A stretch of 20,365 nucleotides of DNA, taken from NCBI GenBank assembly GCA_001969505.1, contig LSSK01001415.1:1-20365 (forward strand). Direction: 5' to 3'. The stretch is from Zancudomyces culisetae. Lineage: Eukaryota; Kickxellomycota; Harpellomycetes; Harpellales; Legeriomycetaceae. The position numbers and the translations under genes were made by a program. The notes under the pieces were generated by a model. It ran no database searches, had not been told where the DNA came from, and saw only the letters and a program-made list of their open reading frames with translations. How positions within the stretch are numbered: the first letter of the stretch is position 1; each line of letters begins with the position of its first letter. Below, in pieces: positions 1 through 9,859 of the stretch.

Positions 1-72
1 ATCGCCAATGTAGCTGATGTTCTTGGTGGAAATGCAGTTTCATTCGCTTGGCTCAAGGTCAAGAGAACCTAA
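1..72 (+). CDS. 3' end of an unidentified protein-coding gene (partial)
   Basis: The first 69 bases read as 23 sense codons in frame 1 and end at TAA (70-72). The residues are of ordinary coding composition (ending AVSFAWLKVKRT), and the gene runs off the left edge of the window. A sharp drop to AT-rich, stop-filled sequence follows the TAA, which fits a gene end. The fragment is too short for family assignment. It converges on the permease gene, with about 380 bases between the two stop codons. Chance openness of this length is possible, so the call is moderate. Confidence 0.45.
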   Translation: MANVADVLGGNAVSFAWLKVKRT

Positions 73-449
73 TTTTCAGGTTCTAGACTCATATCCTTTT
101 AGATAAAACATTATTCATAGAATTTTTTTATTTCATGGTTCTTTTAGAAAAGTTGAGTTGAAATAAAACAACTTTTTACCATTAACTGTAATCAGAATAC
201 AAATGGGAAGGATGCTTTAATACGATATTATCAGACAAAGGCATCCACAAAATGCCTATTCAGCAGCTGTATCTCTCCAGTGGGTGCCATGTTCAATGGA
301 TGCTGTTTCTAGGAAATTACTCCGACTTGCACATTCACAAACCTCAAATAAACTCAAAACAAAGTTTTATTAAATATTATGATTTTGTAACACGTATACT
401 ATTGATATAAAAACCAAGAGTCAATTATTTTTTTTTAAAAAAAAATCAG
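73..449. other. Intergenic region between convergent gene ends
   Basis: This is AT-rich sequence between the left-edge gene end and the permease stop codon. It contains T-runs and A-runs (for example 427-446) of the kind found in yeast 3' UTRs and transcription end regions. No ORF or RNA gene is supported. Confidence 0.5.
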
Positions 450-1889
450 CTACAGGGTATATCTAAATTGAGGGTGTTCATTGTATAAAAGTTGTTGGTC
501 ATCCTCAGACATATGCGAAACGTCTACTGGATTCTTTTCTTTTCTTCTGTTCTCACTCTTATAGTGTAATGCTAACACTACGACTAGAATCATGGCCAAA
601 ACGTTACATGCGAGAAGGAAAATAAATCCAGTTATGAATCGTGGCGCGTGGTTAGTCGTAAACATAACCGGAAGTACAGCACCCGAGACATTTCCAACAG
701 AAAAAACGACAGCTGTAACTACCAATCTCTTTCCTATTCCACCTTGGTTTGTGGACATCCATGAAAGGTACATCGGAAAGCCGGGATAAACTCCAATTCC
801 CAAACACGTAAATGCAAACATTCGTAAAAATTTGCCCTTGCCAAATGCCATAATTACCAAGAATACAGTTGTAATTAGTAGCGTTATAAAGATATTGAGG
901 TTTAATGGAATTCGCTTTGGCAGGTAAAACGAAGCAATTATCGCCAACACGCCTGCAGCACAAGGAATTGATGTCAGATAAGTTGCTGTAACAGGATCAT
1001 ATCCAAGTCCTTTCATTAGAGTCGGTCCAAATATCACAATCGAGTTGACAACATTAGTAAAAGCAAAGTGAAAAACGCAGTATACTGCTGTCCTCCAGTC
1101 AAATATTGCCTTGAGAACCGAAAAAAATGACAACTTGGCTCGTGTGGCAAGTCCTTGATCCGCCTTGAGCTTTCTGATAACCAAAGCCTTTTCATCGTTT
1201 GTTAGAAAAGTACACGTTTCTGGATAATCTTGTAGAATGAAAATTGCGGCCACTCCAAGCACAAAAGTTACAGCACCCTCCACCAAAAAGATCATCTGAT
1301 ATGGCGCCAAAGATGATTTTATGGAGGCAAGAGCTGCAGCAAGTGGGCTACCGACTAAACCCGAAATTGGGATAGCTCCAAAAAATACGCTTGTTCTAAA
1401 TCCAACCTCTTCTCTAGTGTACCAATATGGAAGAAATGCAATCATTCCAGGTGCAAACCCAGATTCGACAGCACCCAATATTGATCTAAAAACAATAAAT
1501 ACGGTAGCATTTTTTGCTGCTGCCTGAAGCATACAAGTTACTGACCAAGCAAGTGTGATAAGTGAAAACCAGTACCTTGGTTTGACTCTTTTTAAGAGGA
1601 TGTTTGAAGGTAGCTCCAGAGTGGTGTAAAACACGTAAAACATGGCCGTAACCAAGGTCTGCAGACGCGCATCTAGATTGAATTCTTTGATCAGCCCATT
1701 TACTAAGGCTGCTCCAATGTTTGTTCTGTCAATAATCGATGCTACATAAAGAACCACAATAATTGGAAGGAGTCGAAGATCTATTTTTCTTGATATTTTC
1801 TTTGCTTGTTCAAGCTCTTCCTCTGTAAGCACCACCTTAGAATTCAGCACCACCACCTTTTCATCTAAGTTTGTTTCGTTAATACTCAT
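450..1889 (-). CDS. MFS permease, anion:cation symporter (Dal5/Tna1-like) family
   Basis: This is an intronless 479-residue membrane transporter, the usual length for fungal ACS-family permeases (allantoate, nicotinate, biotin or similar carboxylate-H+ symporters of the plasma membrane). A hydrophilic N-terminus of about 38 residues precedes about 12 hydrophobic segments. Family-typical signatures are visible: DRTNIGAA at the end of TM1 (residues 54-61), ELPSNILLKRVKPRYW (92-107), and RSILGAVESGFAPG (135-148). A charged central loop lies near residues 220-255 (DYPETCTFLTNDEK) and a charged cytosolic tail follows the last helix. The start is the first ATG, preceded by an A-rich context. The ligand cannot be read from sequence; the nicotinic-acid and allantoate branches are both possible. 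The gene stands alone, with a long AT-rich upstream region on its right. Confidence 0.9.
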   Translation of the reverse strand: MSINETNLDEKVVVLNSKVVLTEEELEQAKKISRKIDLRLLPIIVVLYVASIIDRTNIGAALVNGLIKEFNLDARLQTLVTAMFYVFYTTLELPSNILLKRVKPRYWFSLITLAWSVTCMLQAAAKNATVFIVFRSILGAVESGFAPGMIAFLPYWYTREEVGFRTSVFFGAIPISGLVGSPLAAALASIKSSLAPYQMIFLVEGAVTFVLGVAAIFILQDYPETCTFLTNDEKALVIRKLKADQGLATRAKLSFFSVLKAIFDWRTAVYCVFHFAFTNVVNSIVIFGPTLMKGLGYDPVTATYLTSIPCAAGVLAIIASFYLPKRIPLNLNIFITLLITTVFLVIMAFGKGKFLRMFAFTCLGIGVYPGFPMYLSWMSTNQGGIGKRLVVTAVVFSVGNVSGAVLPVMFTTNHAPRFITGFIFLLACNVLAMILVVVLALHYKSENRRKEKNPVDVSHMSEDDQQLLYNEHPQFRYTL

Positions 1890-2409
1890 TTTACTACTTT
1901 TAAAATAGTGTTGAGTATATGATTTAAATTAGGATTTACTATCAGCAAATATTTTTTGCGCCTTTTTAAAAAAATGTTCAAAGCTCGCCTTTATAACAAA
2001 AAAATAACTTTTTCAGATTTTATGCAAGGTTCCTTAATCAAAGGTTTAACAGATGATCAAAAATCGTATTGAAATGTTATCATTATTTTTTTTGATACCT
2101 TCCCTGGGTAAAAAAAAAATAGACTAAGCAAATCAAGGCCAGTAAGGTATGTAGCTTCAACTTTCTGTAGACTTGGTAAATGGACTGGTACCCAATTGTA
2201 TGAATATTTGGCGGATTCATTGTATATAAGAACTATTATAAGGAAAACTCGCTATAAAAAAAAACACACTGGCCAAATGTCAAAACCACACTTGATCAAA
2301 CACACACTTACAAATTTGGCATTGCGAAATCACAAATTAATCTTTAATCACAACCATTAAAATCCAATCGATACAAGATAAAGACGAAATAACAGTATCG
2401 AAATCAACA
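1890..2409. promoter_or_regulatory. Upstream region shared by the permease and a rightward short ORF
   Basis: The left part is the 5' flank of the leftward permease. The right part looks like a rightward yeast promoter and leader: TATATAAG at 2223-2230, a second TATAAAAA near 2253, then about 150 bases of C/A-rich, G-poor sequence ending in ATCAACAATGTC, a strong yeast start context. Inverted short words occur here: GCCAAAT and ATTTGGC flank the start of the leader, and ATTGCGAAA (about 2321) is matched by TTTCGCAAT further right (about 2454). No transcription factor site can be named with confidence. Confidence 0.45.
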
Positions 2410-2493
2410 ATGTCAAAGTGCACAATTTATTTCATTTCTTTAATCTATTTATGTTTCGCAATCATTAGAAACTCACCAATCAGGTCATGCTGA
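2410..2493 (+). CDS. Short ORF, signal-peptide-like (27 aa), hypothetical
   Basis: An ATG in very good yeast context (AACAATGTC) opens 27 codons. The peptide has a short basic start (MSK) and a hydrophobic core of about 16 residues (CTIYFISLIYLCFAII), then RNSPIRSC and TGA. This resembles a secretory signal peptide or a single membrane helix. The C/A-rich leader and two TATA-like words upstream support real transcription. I found no convincing splice donor that would extend it. It could be a real micropeptide, the intact 5' end of a decayed secreted-protein gene, or chance. Confidence 0.3.
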   Translation: MSKCTIYFISLIYLCFAIIRNSPIRSC

Positions 2494-4033
2494 AAATTTT
2501 TTTACTTAAAGGATTTACAAACAATAGCTTAAAGGAAAGGGTAAAAATAATGATGAACTAATACACATGTTTCACACACACACTTTCTAAAAAAACACAA
2601 CGGATCACTCCACCTACATGAAAAAATTCCTTTTCAGTATCTGTTCAAGCAAGAAATTGGTGAATGCTATTGACTTTAAGTATATCATAAGCATTTGTAG
2701 AGTAAGCTGGCTTACTCCAAGTTTATCTATAGAATTCATTTCCATGTTAGCATGCAATTTACACCCAGGGTGCCATTATGTTTTTTCCTGTACTTTTTTT
2801 TTAATATGTGTAACTGTAAATGTATTTTGATACGTTGTGTTGGCTATCTCTTACTTTTTTGTTCTTTTTATTGAAAACTCAATATATCAAACATTTTTAT
2901 GGAATTGAAGCTGTGCCCAATAAAAAATTACTTTAAAAGTCACTAAATCGTGCATTTTCACGTGAATGCTTCCTTTTATTGCCGATTTAACTGTTATTGG
3001 GCCTAGGGGATGTGCAAATCATCAGCCCTACAACCCAAAAAGGAAAACTCCACAATGTTTACTTTTTATCACTAGCAGGAAATTTAACATTGATTTTTTC
3101 TCAATTCCCTCTATTATTTAATAGCAGAAATGGTCGTACAAAAGTCGGATAGTTAGTGAACCCGAAATTTCTGATCCTAAACAAACCATTCGAGGTTGTT
3201 CATTTAAGATGTTCTTTGGTTATATCTGGGTCCAAACATTAATATTATGACCGGATTTAAAGCATTATTGATGGTATGCGTTATCCTTTGGAGACATGCT
3301 CGAGCGGTTAACACAAGAAAGCTATTGAAACTACCGAAAACTCATCGCTTCATGTTTTGGTGTTTTTTTTTCGAATGAAGTTGAAGCCTTGAAGTTAATT
3401 ACATATTCCAAAAATATCAGCTACCTCTACCCCGGATGTTTTTGTACGTCTATCCATTTCTGAAAAGGAAGTATGTATCTAATAAGTCTATACTCTTTTT
3501 CTACGCCATGCTATACACACTAATTAATGTGTATATTTACAATCAAACACCACTGTATATTGCTAGGAATTCTGGTATTAAGGAAGTCAAGGCCTCGCCA
3601 ACATTTAGCTGCTTTTAATTGTCTATATTTTTTAAGGTTGGTACTTTCATAATGTGTGGCTCTGGTATAGCTATATACCATATTCTGATATTAACACACA
3701 GTTTAGTTTGTTTCATTTACTGGTGACCAAGTATATCCCCCTCCCCAATTCCTTACCTCATCTTTCCCCCATTTATCAAAAAGCAATTATCACTTGTGCA
3801 AAACAGAAATACAAGGATTTCATTCATGCATATAATTGCAAAATTACAATATCACCTTTTGTACATTTATATTTCTATTATATTAGTTTAGTTTGAAGTG
3901 AGAAAAGTTAAGACAACCCTAGTCAAATGAGTGAGATAAGGGGTCAGGGCTAAGTATATAAAGAGTACAGGTGATAGAAGATAATGATAATATACACAGT
4001 ATTAAAATACCAAGATAGAAATAACTAAGTAGG
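2494..4033. other. AT-rich intergenic region without a supported gene
   Basis: Open frames here are short and of low-complexity or hydrophobic composition, and none shows a domain. Points of note: a perfect 7-bp inverted repeat with a 2-base loop at 2701-2716 (AGTAAGC/GCTTACT), a CACGTG core inside TCACGTGA at 2958-2965 flanked by GCAT/ATGC, and a TATATAAAG word near 3955 with no gene downstream on that strand. The right end is the 3' flank of the CDC25-like gene. Confidence 0.45.
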
Positions 4034-5008
4034 CTAATGGAGCGAAATAGATTTAGATTTGATACGTTTATGGCGAGAAGTGGGAGACTGGTAAGGTTCA
4101 GGGCAGGATCTAGATCGTTTCAGAGAGAATTGTGTGGTAAAGCTATCAAGCATAAGTTTGCAGTCAGAAGAATAGCTGGAATGGTTCATAGGGATGTAGA
4201 CTGGGGAGGAGCAGTGGGTGACGTTTGATGAAAAAAATTTGGAGTAGCCACCAGAAAGAACATAGATTTCTGGATAGGATAGGTGGGGATAGTTCAAAAG
4301 ATTGAACTTGCGATCAAGCGACCGTAAATACATGGCATAGCTCGGAGCCCGCTTGATAGAAAACTCACAGTGAAAGATCAAAACAGAGCGTTTTGGGGGG
4401 TGGTCGAAGCGGAGCAGCGATTCCAGAATCCTTTTATTTGGAACATTTGTAGAACCGTTTATGTGACCGCCATCATATTCATAAGGAAACCTGCAATCCA
4501 GAATTGTGTAACTGTTGTACAGATGAGAGTATTTTCCCAAAATCAAATCAATGAGTGTTTCTGAATTAATTCGCCGTACCGGGTCCGACCGAACAGAAAA
4601 ACTGGGCAGCATACTTGCGCCTAAAGTTTGGGAAATATCTTTAGTGGTATCTTCCAAAAGTTCAGGAAATGTAACCTTTTGAATTTTATCGAATGGCTCC
4701 AGATCTTGTTCCTCATCATTTCCTATACCAATTCGTGTCTTTCTATGCTTAAGTTTGGGAAATTCCAGCTTATACTCTTTAGAACTTTTCTCCCAAATAA
4801 GCGGCCTTTTAGTTCCGAAAGGCGAATCAAATACATCTCTACTGTCTTCATGTATTGAAATGTCGAAACTTTCAACATCAATCCCAAATCCCGCAATTCT
4901 GCTTCTGTCTATCACCGTACATTTGGCCTCTTCCTGCTTAAAAGTAGTGGCTTTCTTATCGCTTAGATTTATACAGCTATTAAAAACGGACAAAGTGTTG
5001 AACTCCAT
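4034..5008 (-). CDS. MIH1: Cdc25/Mih1-type M-phase inducer phosphatase
   Basis: This is a 324-residue protein with a rhodanese-fold Cdc25 catalytic domain at about 145-280. Family landmarks: the domain entry RRINSETLIDLILGKY, then ILDCRFPYEYDGGHINGS at 169-186 (Cdc25 consensus DCRYPYEYxGGHI). The active site loop is HCEFSIKRAP, with catalytic Cys214 and phosphate-binding Arg220 (CX5R), and YPEIYVLSGGY follows at 245-255. Cdc25 enzymes remove inhibitory phosphate from the Tyr (and Thr) of Cdk1 and trigger mitotic entry. The N-terminal regulatory region is short (about 140 residues) compared with Saccharomyces Mih1 or fission yeast Cdc25. Possible Cdk sites (SP at 62-63 and 308-309) and a basic C-terminal cluster (RHKRIKSK) are visible; the latter could be a nuclear localisation signal (inference). 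There is no intron, and the start is the first ATG of the frame. Confidence 0.93.
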   Translation of the reverse strand: MEFNTLSVFNSCINLSDKKATTFKQEEAKCTVIDRSRIAGFGIDVESFDISIHEDSRDVFDSPFGTKRPLIWEKSSKEYKLEFPKLKHRKTRIGIGNDEEQDLEPFDKIQKVTFPELLEDTTKDISQTLGASMLPSFSVRSDPVRRINSETLIDLILGKYSHLYNSYTILDCRFPYEYDGGHINGSTNVPNKRILESLLRFDHPPKRSVLIFHCEFSIKRAPSYAMYLRSLDRKFNLLNYPHLSYPEIYVLSGGYSKFFSSNVTHCSSPVYIPMNHSSYSSDCKLMLDSFTTQFSLKRSRSCPEPYQSPTSRHKRIKSKSISLH

Positions 5009-5847
5009 TTGCTAATACTTTTGAGAAATGTTTGTAGAGTAGTTGATAATATGGCAGGTTAATATGTGTCTAGTGTGTAGCTGTTTCAACAAATTTGTTT
5101 TGCCAATTGTTAATTACACTCGAAAGTCCAGATGTATCTTTTTGGTGTCTTTTGTTTATATACACAAGTAATCAAACCAGTTGGCTGAATTAGAAGCCAT
5201 AAAATACAATGTGTGTTCCTCTGTAAAAGTTATAGCGAATTGCTTTTACCGATGTTTTTATTTTGTGCAAAACAAATCTTGTTGCTTTTTATATACCCAC
5301 CTTTTTTTTTTTTGCTTGTTGTTTGAAGTAAACTCTCGGCGTCAAAATATTTGAACGCCTGATTCAAGAGAATATGTAATTCTTTTGGTTGGATACAATC
5401 AGAATATTCTATTTCTATATAATACTTGCCCCTTTATAGACTTTGCTGGAGATACCAATCAATGAAAAGAGGAAATCACAGCTTTCACCTTTTCTCTCGG
5501 ATTCTGAGGCTTTTCTTAGCAATTCCTTGAAAAAATGAAGATCTGGTACAAGAGTGTGTGTATAACACCAGAAAAACAAGCGGAGAGGACTTGATATTTT
5601 TTCGCCTTTACCTATTTTCCTCTTTCAGCTTTCTTTAAAGAAACAAAAAAGATGTATCTGCCGATCCAATAGATTCAAAGAGGAAGAGCGTATCCCTTGT
5701 AGTGATGGTTATCTATCTTTCGCCTGTGTTTATTTGAATAACGTCCTTAGAGGCCAGTTGGTGAATTTAATTGGCGCACATACGATTCGTTTTACTTTTG
5801 TCTCTTTGTTAGTCTCTCGGTGACCGGGTTCGGCGCACAATATAACA
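5009..5847. promoter_or_regulatory. Upstream region of the CDC25-like gene, possibly divergent
   Basis: This spans the 5' flank of the leftward phosphatase gene up to a rightward ATG at 5848. It holds a 22-bp near-perfect palindrome at 5338-5359: left arm GGCGTCAAAAT, right arm ATTTGAACGCC, two mismatches in eleven pairs. It lies about 330 bases upstream of the phosphatase ATG and is a candidate binding site for a dimeric regulator (inference). The right end (about 5755-5847) is less AT-rich and leads into an AACAATGTC start context. Confidence 0.35.
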
Positions 5848-6167
5848 ATGTCTAAGCTACCAAGGCAATGGCCAGAAACTGTGCAGCTATGCAAACATTT
5901 ATTCAGCTATGCTTGCGCACAAAGAAGGTTTTCTTTTGGATACTTTTGATGCTGCTACTTTACAAAGCTTTGTATTGGACCCTCCTGTCTTGCTACAAAG
6001 AGAAGCTTTTATTGTTACAATGTTGCAGAAAGGAAAAAAAGTTCACCTTTACGATGTCTGTTCCTAGTTTCCGACCTTTTCTAGAGTGGGCTTCAAACTT
6101 CTTTTATACTCCTTTTTTCATTACGGCTCTTATCACAGCTCTTTTTCACTTTTGCTCAAAATCTTAA
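5848..6167 (+). pseudogene. Possible decayed or frameshifted coding sequence, unidentified
   Basis: ATG at 5848 sits in strong context (ATAACAATGTC) and opens 33 codons (MSKLPRQWPETVQLCKHLFS... to TGA at 5947). The next frame (+1) stays open to a TAG near 6066 and contains protein-like sequence such as GFLLDTFDAATLQSFVLDPP and LLQREAFIVTMLQKGKKVHL. The third frame (+2), open from 5868 to TAA at 6167, has a sensible C-terminal part with SFRPFLEWASNFFYTPFFIT. The stretch is visibly less AT-rich than its surroundings. One reading is a gene broken by two +1 changes. Others are a real 99-residue hydrophobic protein from 5868, or chance. I recognise no family. Confidence 0.3.
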
Positions 6168-6859
6168 GGTTGATTTTCTTTTTTTTTTTTTCCAAAATTC
6201 AGTTGTACCACAACAATTTCATAATTAAGTAATTTTTATTTTGATTTACTGTGAGCAAATAAATGATGCATATTAAAAAGAACAGCATAATACAATAACA
6301 TGTACTTCATTTGGTGACAAACTGGTTGAATGCAAATTTTTACTTTTTGCCCTTTTTTCTGTAAGGCACTGCCTAATTTGCGTTGTGCCATTAGAAATGT
6401 CTTTAATGAAACCTATATTGGCTAGTGTTGATTTTAGGTAATTGTGCAAGATTGCTAAAAATAAAACGATTTTGTGGTAAAATACTAGGGAAGAATTGTA
6501 AATCTCCGACACTCACCTACCTCCCATTCACTAGAAAAAAAACGAAAACCTTCCAATATTTTCACTACGCTCAATTTTCACCTTGAAAATCTTACTAAAA
6601 TTATAGTATAGCCCTGTCTACTGGTTGATTTTTTCCCGCCTTTTTCCTTTTTTTTTTACCTTAAAGCATGCATGTATATTAGCTTCAAGCACTTTTGAAA
6701 AATCTTATATAACAACGTGAGACATTTGGATTTTCCATTAGCTTTGCAAAAGGTAAACCTTCACTTGATATCCCCATTTAGAATCCGTTGTTTGGTTTAC
6801 TGGAGAAGTGCAGATATTATTACCGTTCCATTTGACTTTTTCCCCTTAATTCTACTTTT

Positions 6860-6895
6860 TTTTACTTTTGCTTTTACTTTTGCTTTTACTTTTGC
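6860..6895. repeat. 12-bp tandem repeat, three copies
   Basis: The unit TTTTACTTTTGC is present three times in perfect tandem and is followed by a shorter related TTTGC. It produces the leucine/phenylalanine-rich open frames seen on the plus strand here, which are therefore unlikely to be genes. Confidence 0.9.
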
Positions 6896-9729
6896 TTTGC
6901 TTTTCTATTATTGCCGAAAACTGCCAAACACGTTTTGTTTACACTAGGCTGTGTGCTGTTACTCTTGCTTCCACATGGATTGTTTTTTTTTCACAAAACA
7001 CCCGAAGCTGCGCCATTCCCCAACACTTTACTTCCTGGTTAGTCAAAGCTAGCTAAAGGGCCTTTACCTGCAGGATGACTAAAGGTGTTCTAAATAAAAC
7101 AACTGTCTTTGGCTGCACTTTCCATTACAAATTGCAGATATTCAATATCGCAACTTCTTTTTCTCAAAAGATTGAATCAATATAATTTGTTAAAATACGC
7201 AAGTCAAAACAAGTAAACTGCTAACTTGTTTCTAAAATCGATATGATTGATTTGTGACTGATACAATTAAAAGAAAAAAAATCGAGGTTTATTCATCATT
7301 TTCACGTTGGGGAAATTCGCTAGTACCTGTCCGACACAGTTTCTCAAAAAAAAAAATTTCCTGATATGAAATTGCAGAGAATTTCATTCTTTTTTTGCAA
7401 AGAAATTTTAATTGAACAGCAAAAGATGAATATACCTGATATAAATAAATGCAAATTTCTAATTTTTTATTTATTTCAAGCACACAAATTCACTTGTCTC
7501 AACCATGTAAAATCTTGACATATAATAAAATGACGAAAAACATCAGCAAAACAAGACCTTTTAGCCCTCTATCTACCTATAAAATTGAGCATGGTGCAAA
7601 CCCATACTAATCTCAACCGATTTAAGAAACTTGTATTACTAAGTATACACAAGAGATGGCTAAATTTAGGTAGGTTAGTACTCTGTATTGTTTGTAGAAA
7701 GGCTTCTATTCAGTGCAGACATAGCTTGCGCTTTTTCTAGACAAGTAAAAAGGATAAACTACCACCCATAGCTGCATCTATAAAACACACCCATGTTTTT
7801 TGATTCCCATTTTGAATTTTCACATAACTCCTGATAACATGTTTATATTTTTTTTAGAAGAAATCAGACAAAAAAAGTAGTGGTGTATGGAAGGAAAGGG
7901 TACTTGTAGGGGATGTCAAGCCCTCCGCGCATTTAAAATGATTGCTTTTTTTGGCGTATACACTGTTTACACAAGATGTATTCAGAAAATGTATTCAGAA
8001 ATGATGAAACACATTAGCCCGATACTAGTTGACTTGGTCTGCGGGGTGCCCCTAAATTCTATTTTTTAGTGTTTAGCTTTCCTCAAGCCAAAGTTACTGA
8101 TTTACCCACATAAAAATAATAAATATTAACTGAAAAATGGAGAATATAACCCCCCCATCCTCCTCCTTTTGGGCCCCACTCTGTTTATAGTGCATCATTC
8201 TACTTGCCCGAAAGCATGCTCTACTTTGCACAAAAGTTAGGCCTAACACACCACCCACTCACAAAGTTTCTATCTCGGTTTATGTTGTTGGGAATCCGAC
8301 ATTTACACCTTTTGCAGTGTGCTTACAAAGTTGCTGTCAAAATTATTTTTCGTAATTGTGTTGCCTTGTTTTTTTTGGTTTTTTTGGTTTTTTGGTTATT
8401 TTGTTATTTTGTTTTGCATGAACATAGGAAAGTTTAGTTTGCTGACCTTTCTTACGAAGCTGAATGCCTGAGATTGCTAAACTCCAATCAATTATAGGAA
8501 AGGCAAGCAAAAAAAAACCTAATCGGCTAAATCGGTGAAATTTGTGTTAATGAGGGCATCTATCCTCATGTCCAAAGGATCGAAAGTCTACAATTAGTAC
8601 TAATTCAGCAAATATGTGTTTTATTACACAATTTATTGTCACCATAATTAGTCTTTTTTATTAAAAAAAAAACTTAGTGTTTTTGTTAATCATAACGTCA
8701 CTTTGTAACAAGAGGGTGTCTTACAAATCAATAGTTATTAGAATGTCATCTTATTACCTACATCAATACTAGCATAGTTTAGAATAAATAAATTATTAGT
8801 AAGTGGTTGATGTTTGATACATCATCTCAATAATTCATGTAAGGCACAGGTACAAATTTGGTAACTTTATTGTTTAATACTGCCACATATGTTTTTTATC
8901 ACATTTTTAGCATCTAGCTATGGAGATATACAAAGTATAGTATTAAATAATCCAAACCATGATATTTTGTTTTCCAATCCCGGGTATATATAAAATATGC
9001 CTCTGCTTTTAAAATTACCAGTCACGCCATGGCTAGAATAAAAACCGTGAAGTTTGCTGCTAAATTGCTGTCCATGTGATTAACTTTGGCGAGTTTTGTA
9101 GTTTTTTATTCATCTTTTTACTAATTGGACATAAATAAAAACACACTTCCTATCATAAGGCTTGTTCCAAAATAAGATGTGTGCTTTTCAACCTTCAAAA
9201 ACCCGGTTTAATGTTGAGGATTACACCTAAAAACAAATGGTAGAGGATTTAAAGAGCACTTAGATATTGTTTACTTCATCGATTTCTCAGCAAACAACTA
9301 ATAATACTATAAAGGGTTTTGAGAGTGATCCATTATTAAGTAAAAAAAAATAGGTTTTTGTTGTTTATTACAGAATTGCATTTTTGCTATTGCTTATCTG
9401 GTTTCAAATGCAAAAAAATAATTATCAAGATATATCTGATTTTATAACTTTTGTAAACAAAATTAGTAATGTTGTTTGGTTTACCAAAATGTGTTGGCTC
9501 TTTACCTTCAAATAAAAAAAGAGGGAAAAAACCTTTCTCAGGCTCATTTAACACAAAGCGCAAACTAAAAACTAAAATATGTGCTACATTACGAAAAGTA
9601 GATGAGTTGATATGACAAACTAGTTGCATCTGTCATTTGTTATTTTATAATTCACGCCCACACTGGCATAACAACAATATCCGATTAGAAGAAATTGAAC
9701 TCGTTTTGATAAAACTAACAATTTAATAT

Positions 9730-9752
9730 CAATTGAACAATTGAACAATTGG
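9730..9752. repeat. 8-bp tandem repeat of palindromic CAATTG words
   Basis: CAATTGAA occurs twice in tandem and is followed by CAATTGG, giving three CAATTG palindromes at 8-bp spacing. It may be slippage or a cluster of binding sites; nothing in the flanks decides. Confidence 0.75.
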
Positions 9753-9833
9753 TTGGTTTGACCAAGATGGGCTTTTTCTCATTTACCATGCCTAGTTGTG
9801 GTTCGCTATGGCGTAGCTGGCTGTACGTTGCAC

Positions 9834-9859
9834 GCTGCACTTACATGCTGCACTTACAT
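9834..9859. repeat. 13-bp perfect tandem duplication
   Basis: GCTGCACTTACAT is present twice in direct tandem. A TATA-like CATATAAG word lies about 8 bases to the right, so the duplication sits where an upstream activating element would be. No gene downstream could be identified. Confidence 0.85.

Noticed and set aside
2952-2969. Point centromere CDEI-like element (TCACGTGA)
   Set aside because: No CDEIII-like motif at a suitable distance, and the CDEI consensus purine is missing.
3290-3372. tRNA-Ser/Leu-like 5' half (A-box-like TGCTCGAGCGGTTAA) followed by a T-run
   Set aside because: The D-stem does not pair, no anticodon arm forms, and there is no GGTTCGA-type B box before the T-run. At most a chance match or a very degraded tRNA fragment.
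5868-6167. 99-residue Leu/Lys-rich ORF as an intact gene
   Set aside because: Its first half looks like a shadow of the more protein-like neighbouring frame; kept only as part of the possible broken gene.
6273-6527. Minus-strand two-exon gene (7-base first exon at 6521-6527, 66-base intron, exon 6273-6454)
   Set aside because: It joins in frame to 62 residues, but the 7-base exon is contrived, the branch site is not visible and the product is not recognisable.
6717-7056. Two overlapping hydrophobic plus-strand ORFs
   Set aside because: They are produced by the T-rich 12-bp tandem repeat and other low-complexity DNA.
8001-8090. Box C/D snoRNA candidate (ATGATGA and CTGA about 85 bases apart)
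   Set aside because: The terminal stem is only about three weak pairs and internal C'/D' boxes are not clear; such boxes occur by chance in AT-rich DNA.
8204-8437. 77-residue ORF
   Set aside because: Its second half is a TTTTTGG/TTTTG low-complexity run translated as Phe/Leu/Val; no domain.
8985-9079. TATATATAAAA followed by a 16-codon ORF (MARIKTVKFAAKLLSM)
   Set aside because: A good start context but too short; a slight likeness to a histone H3 start does not extend beyond the first three residues.
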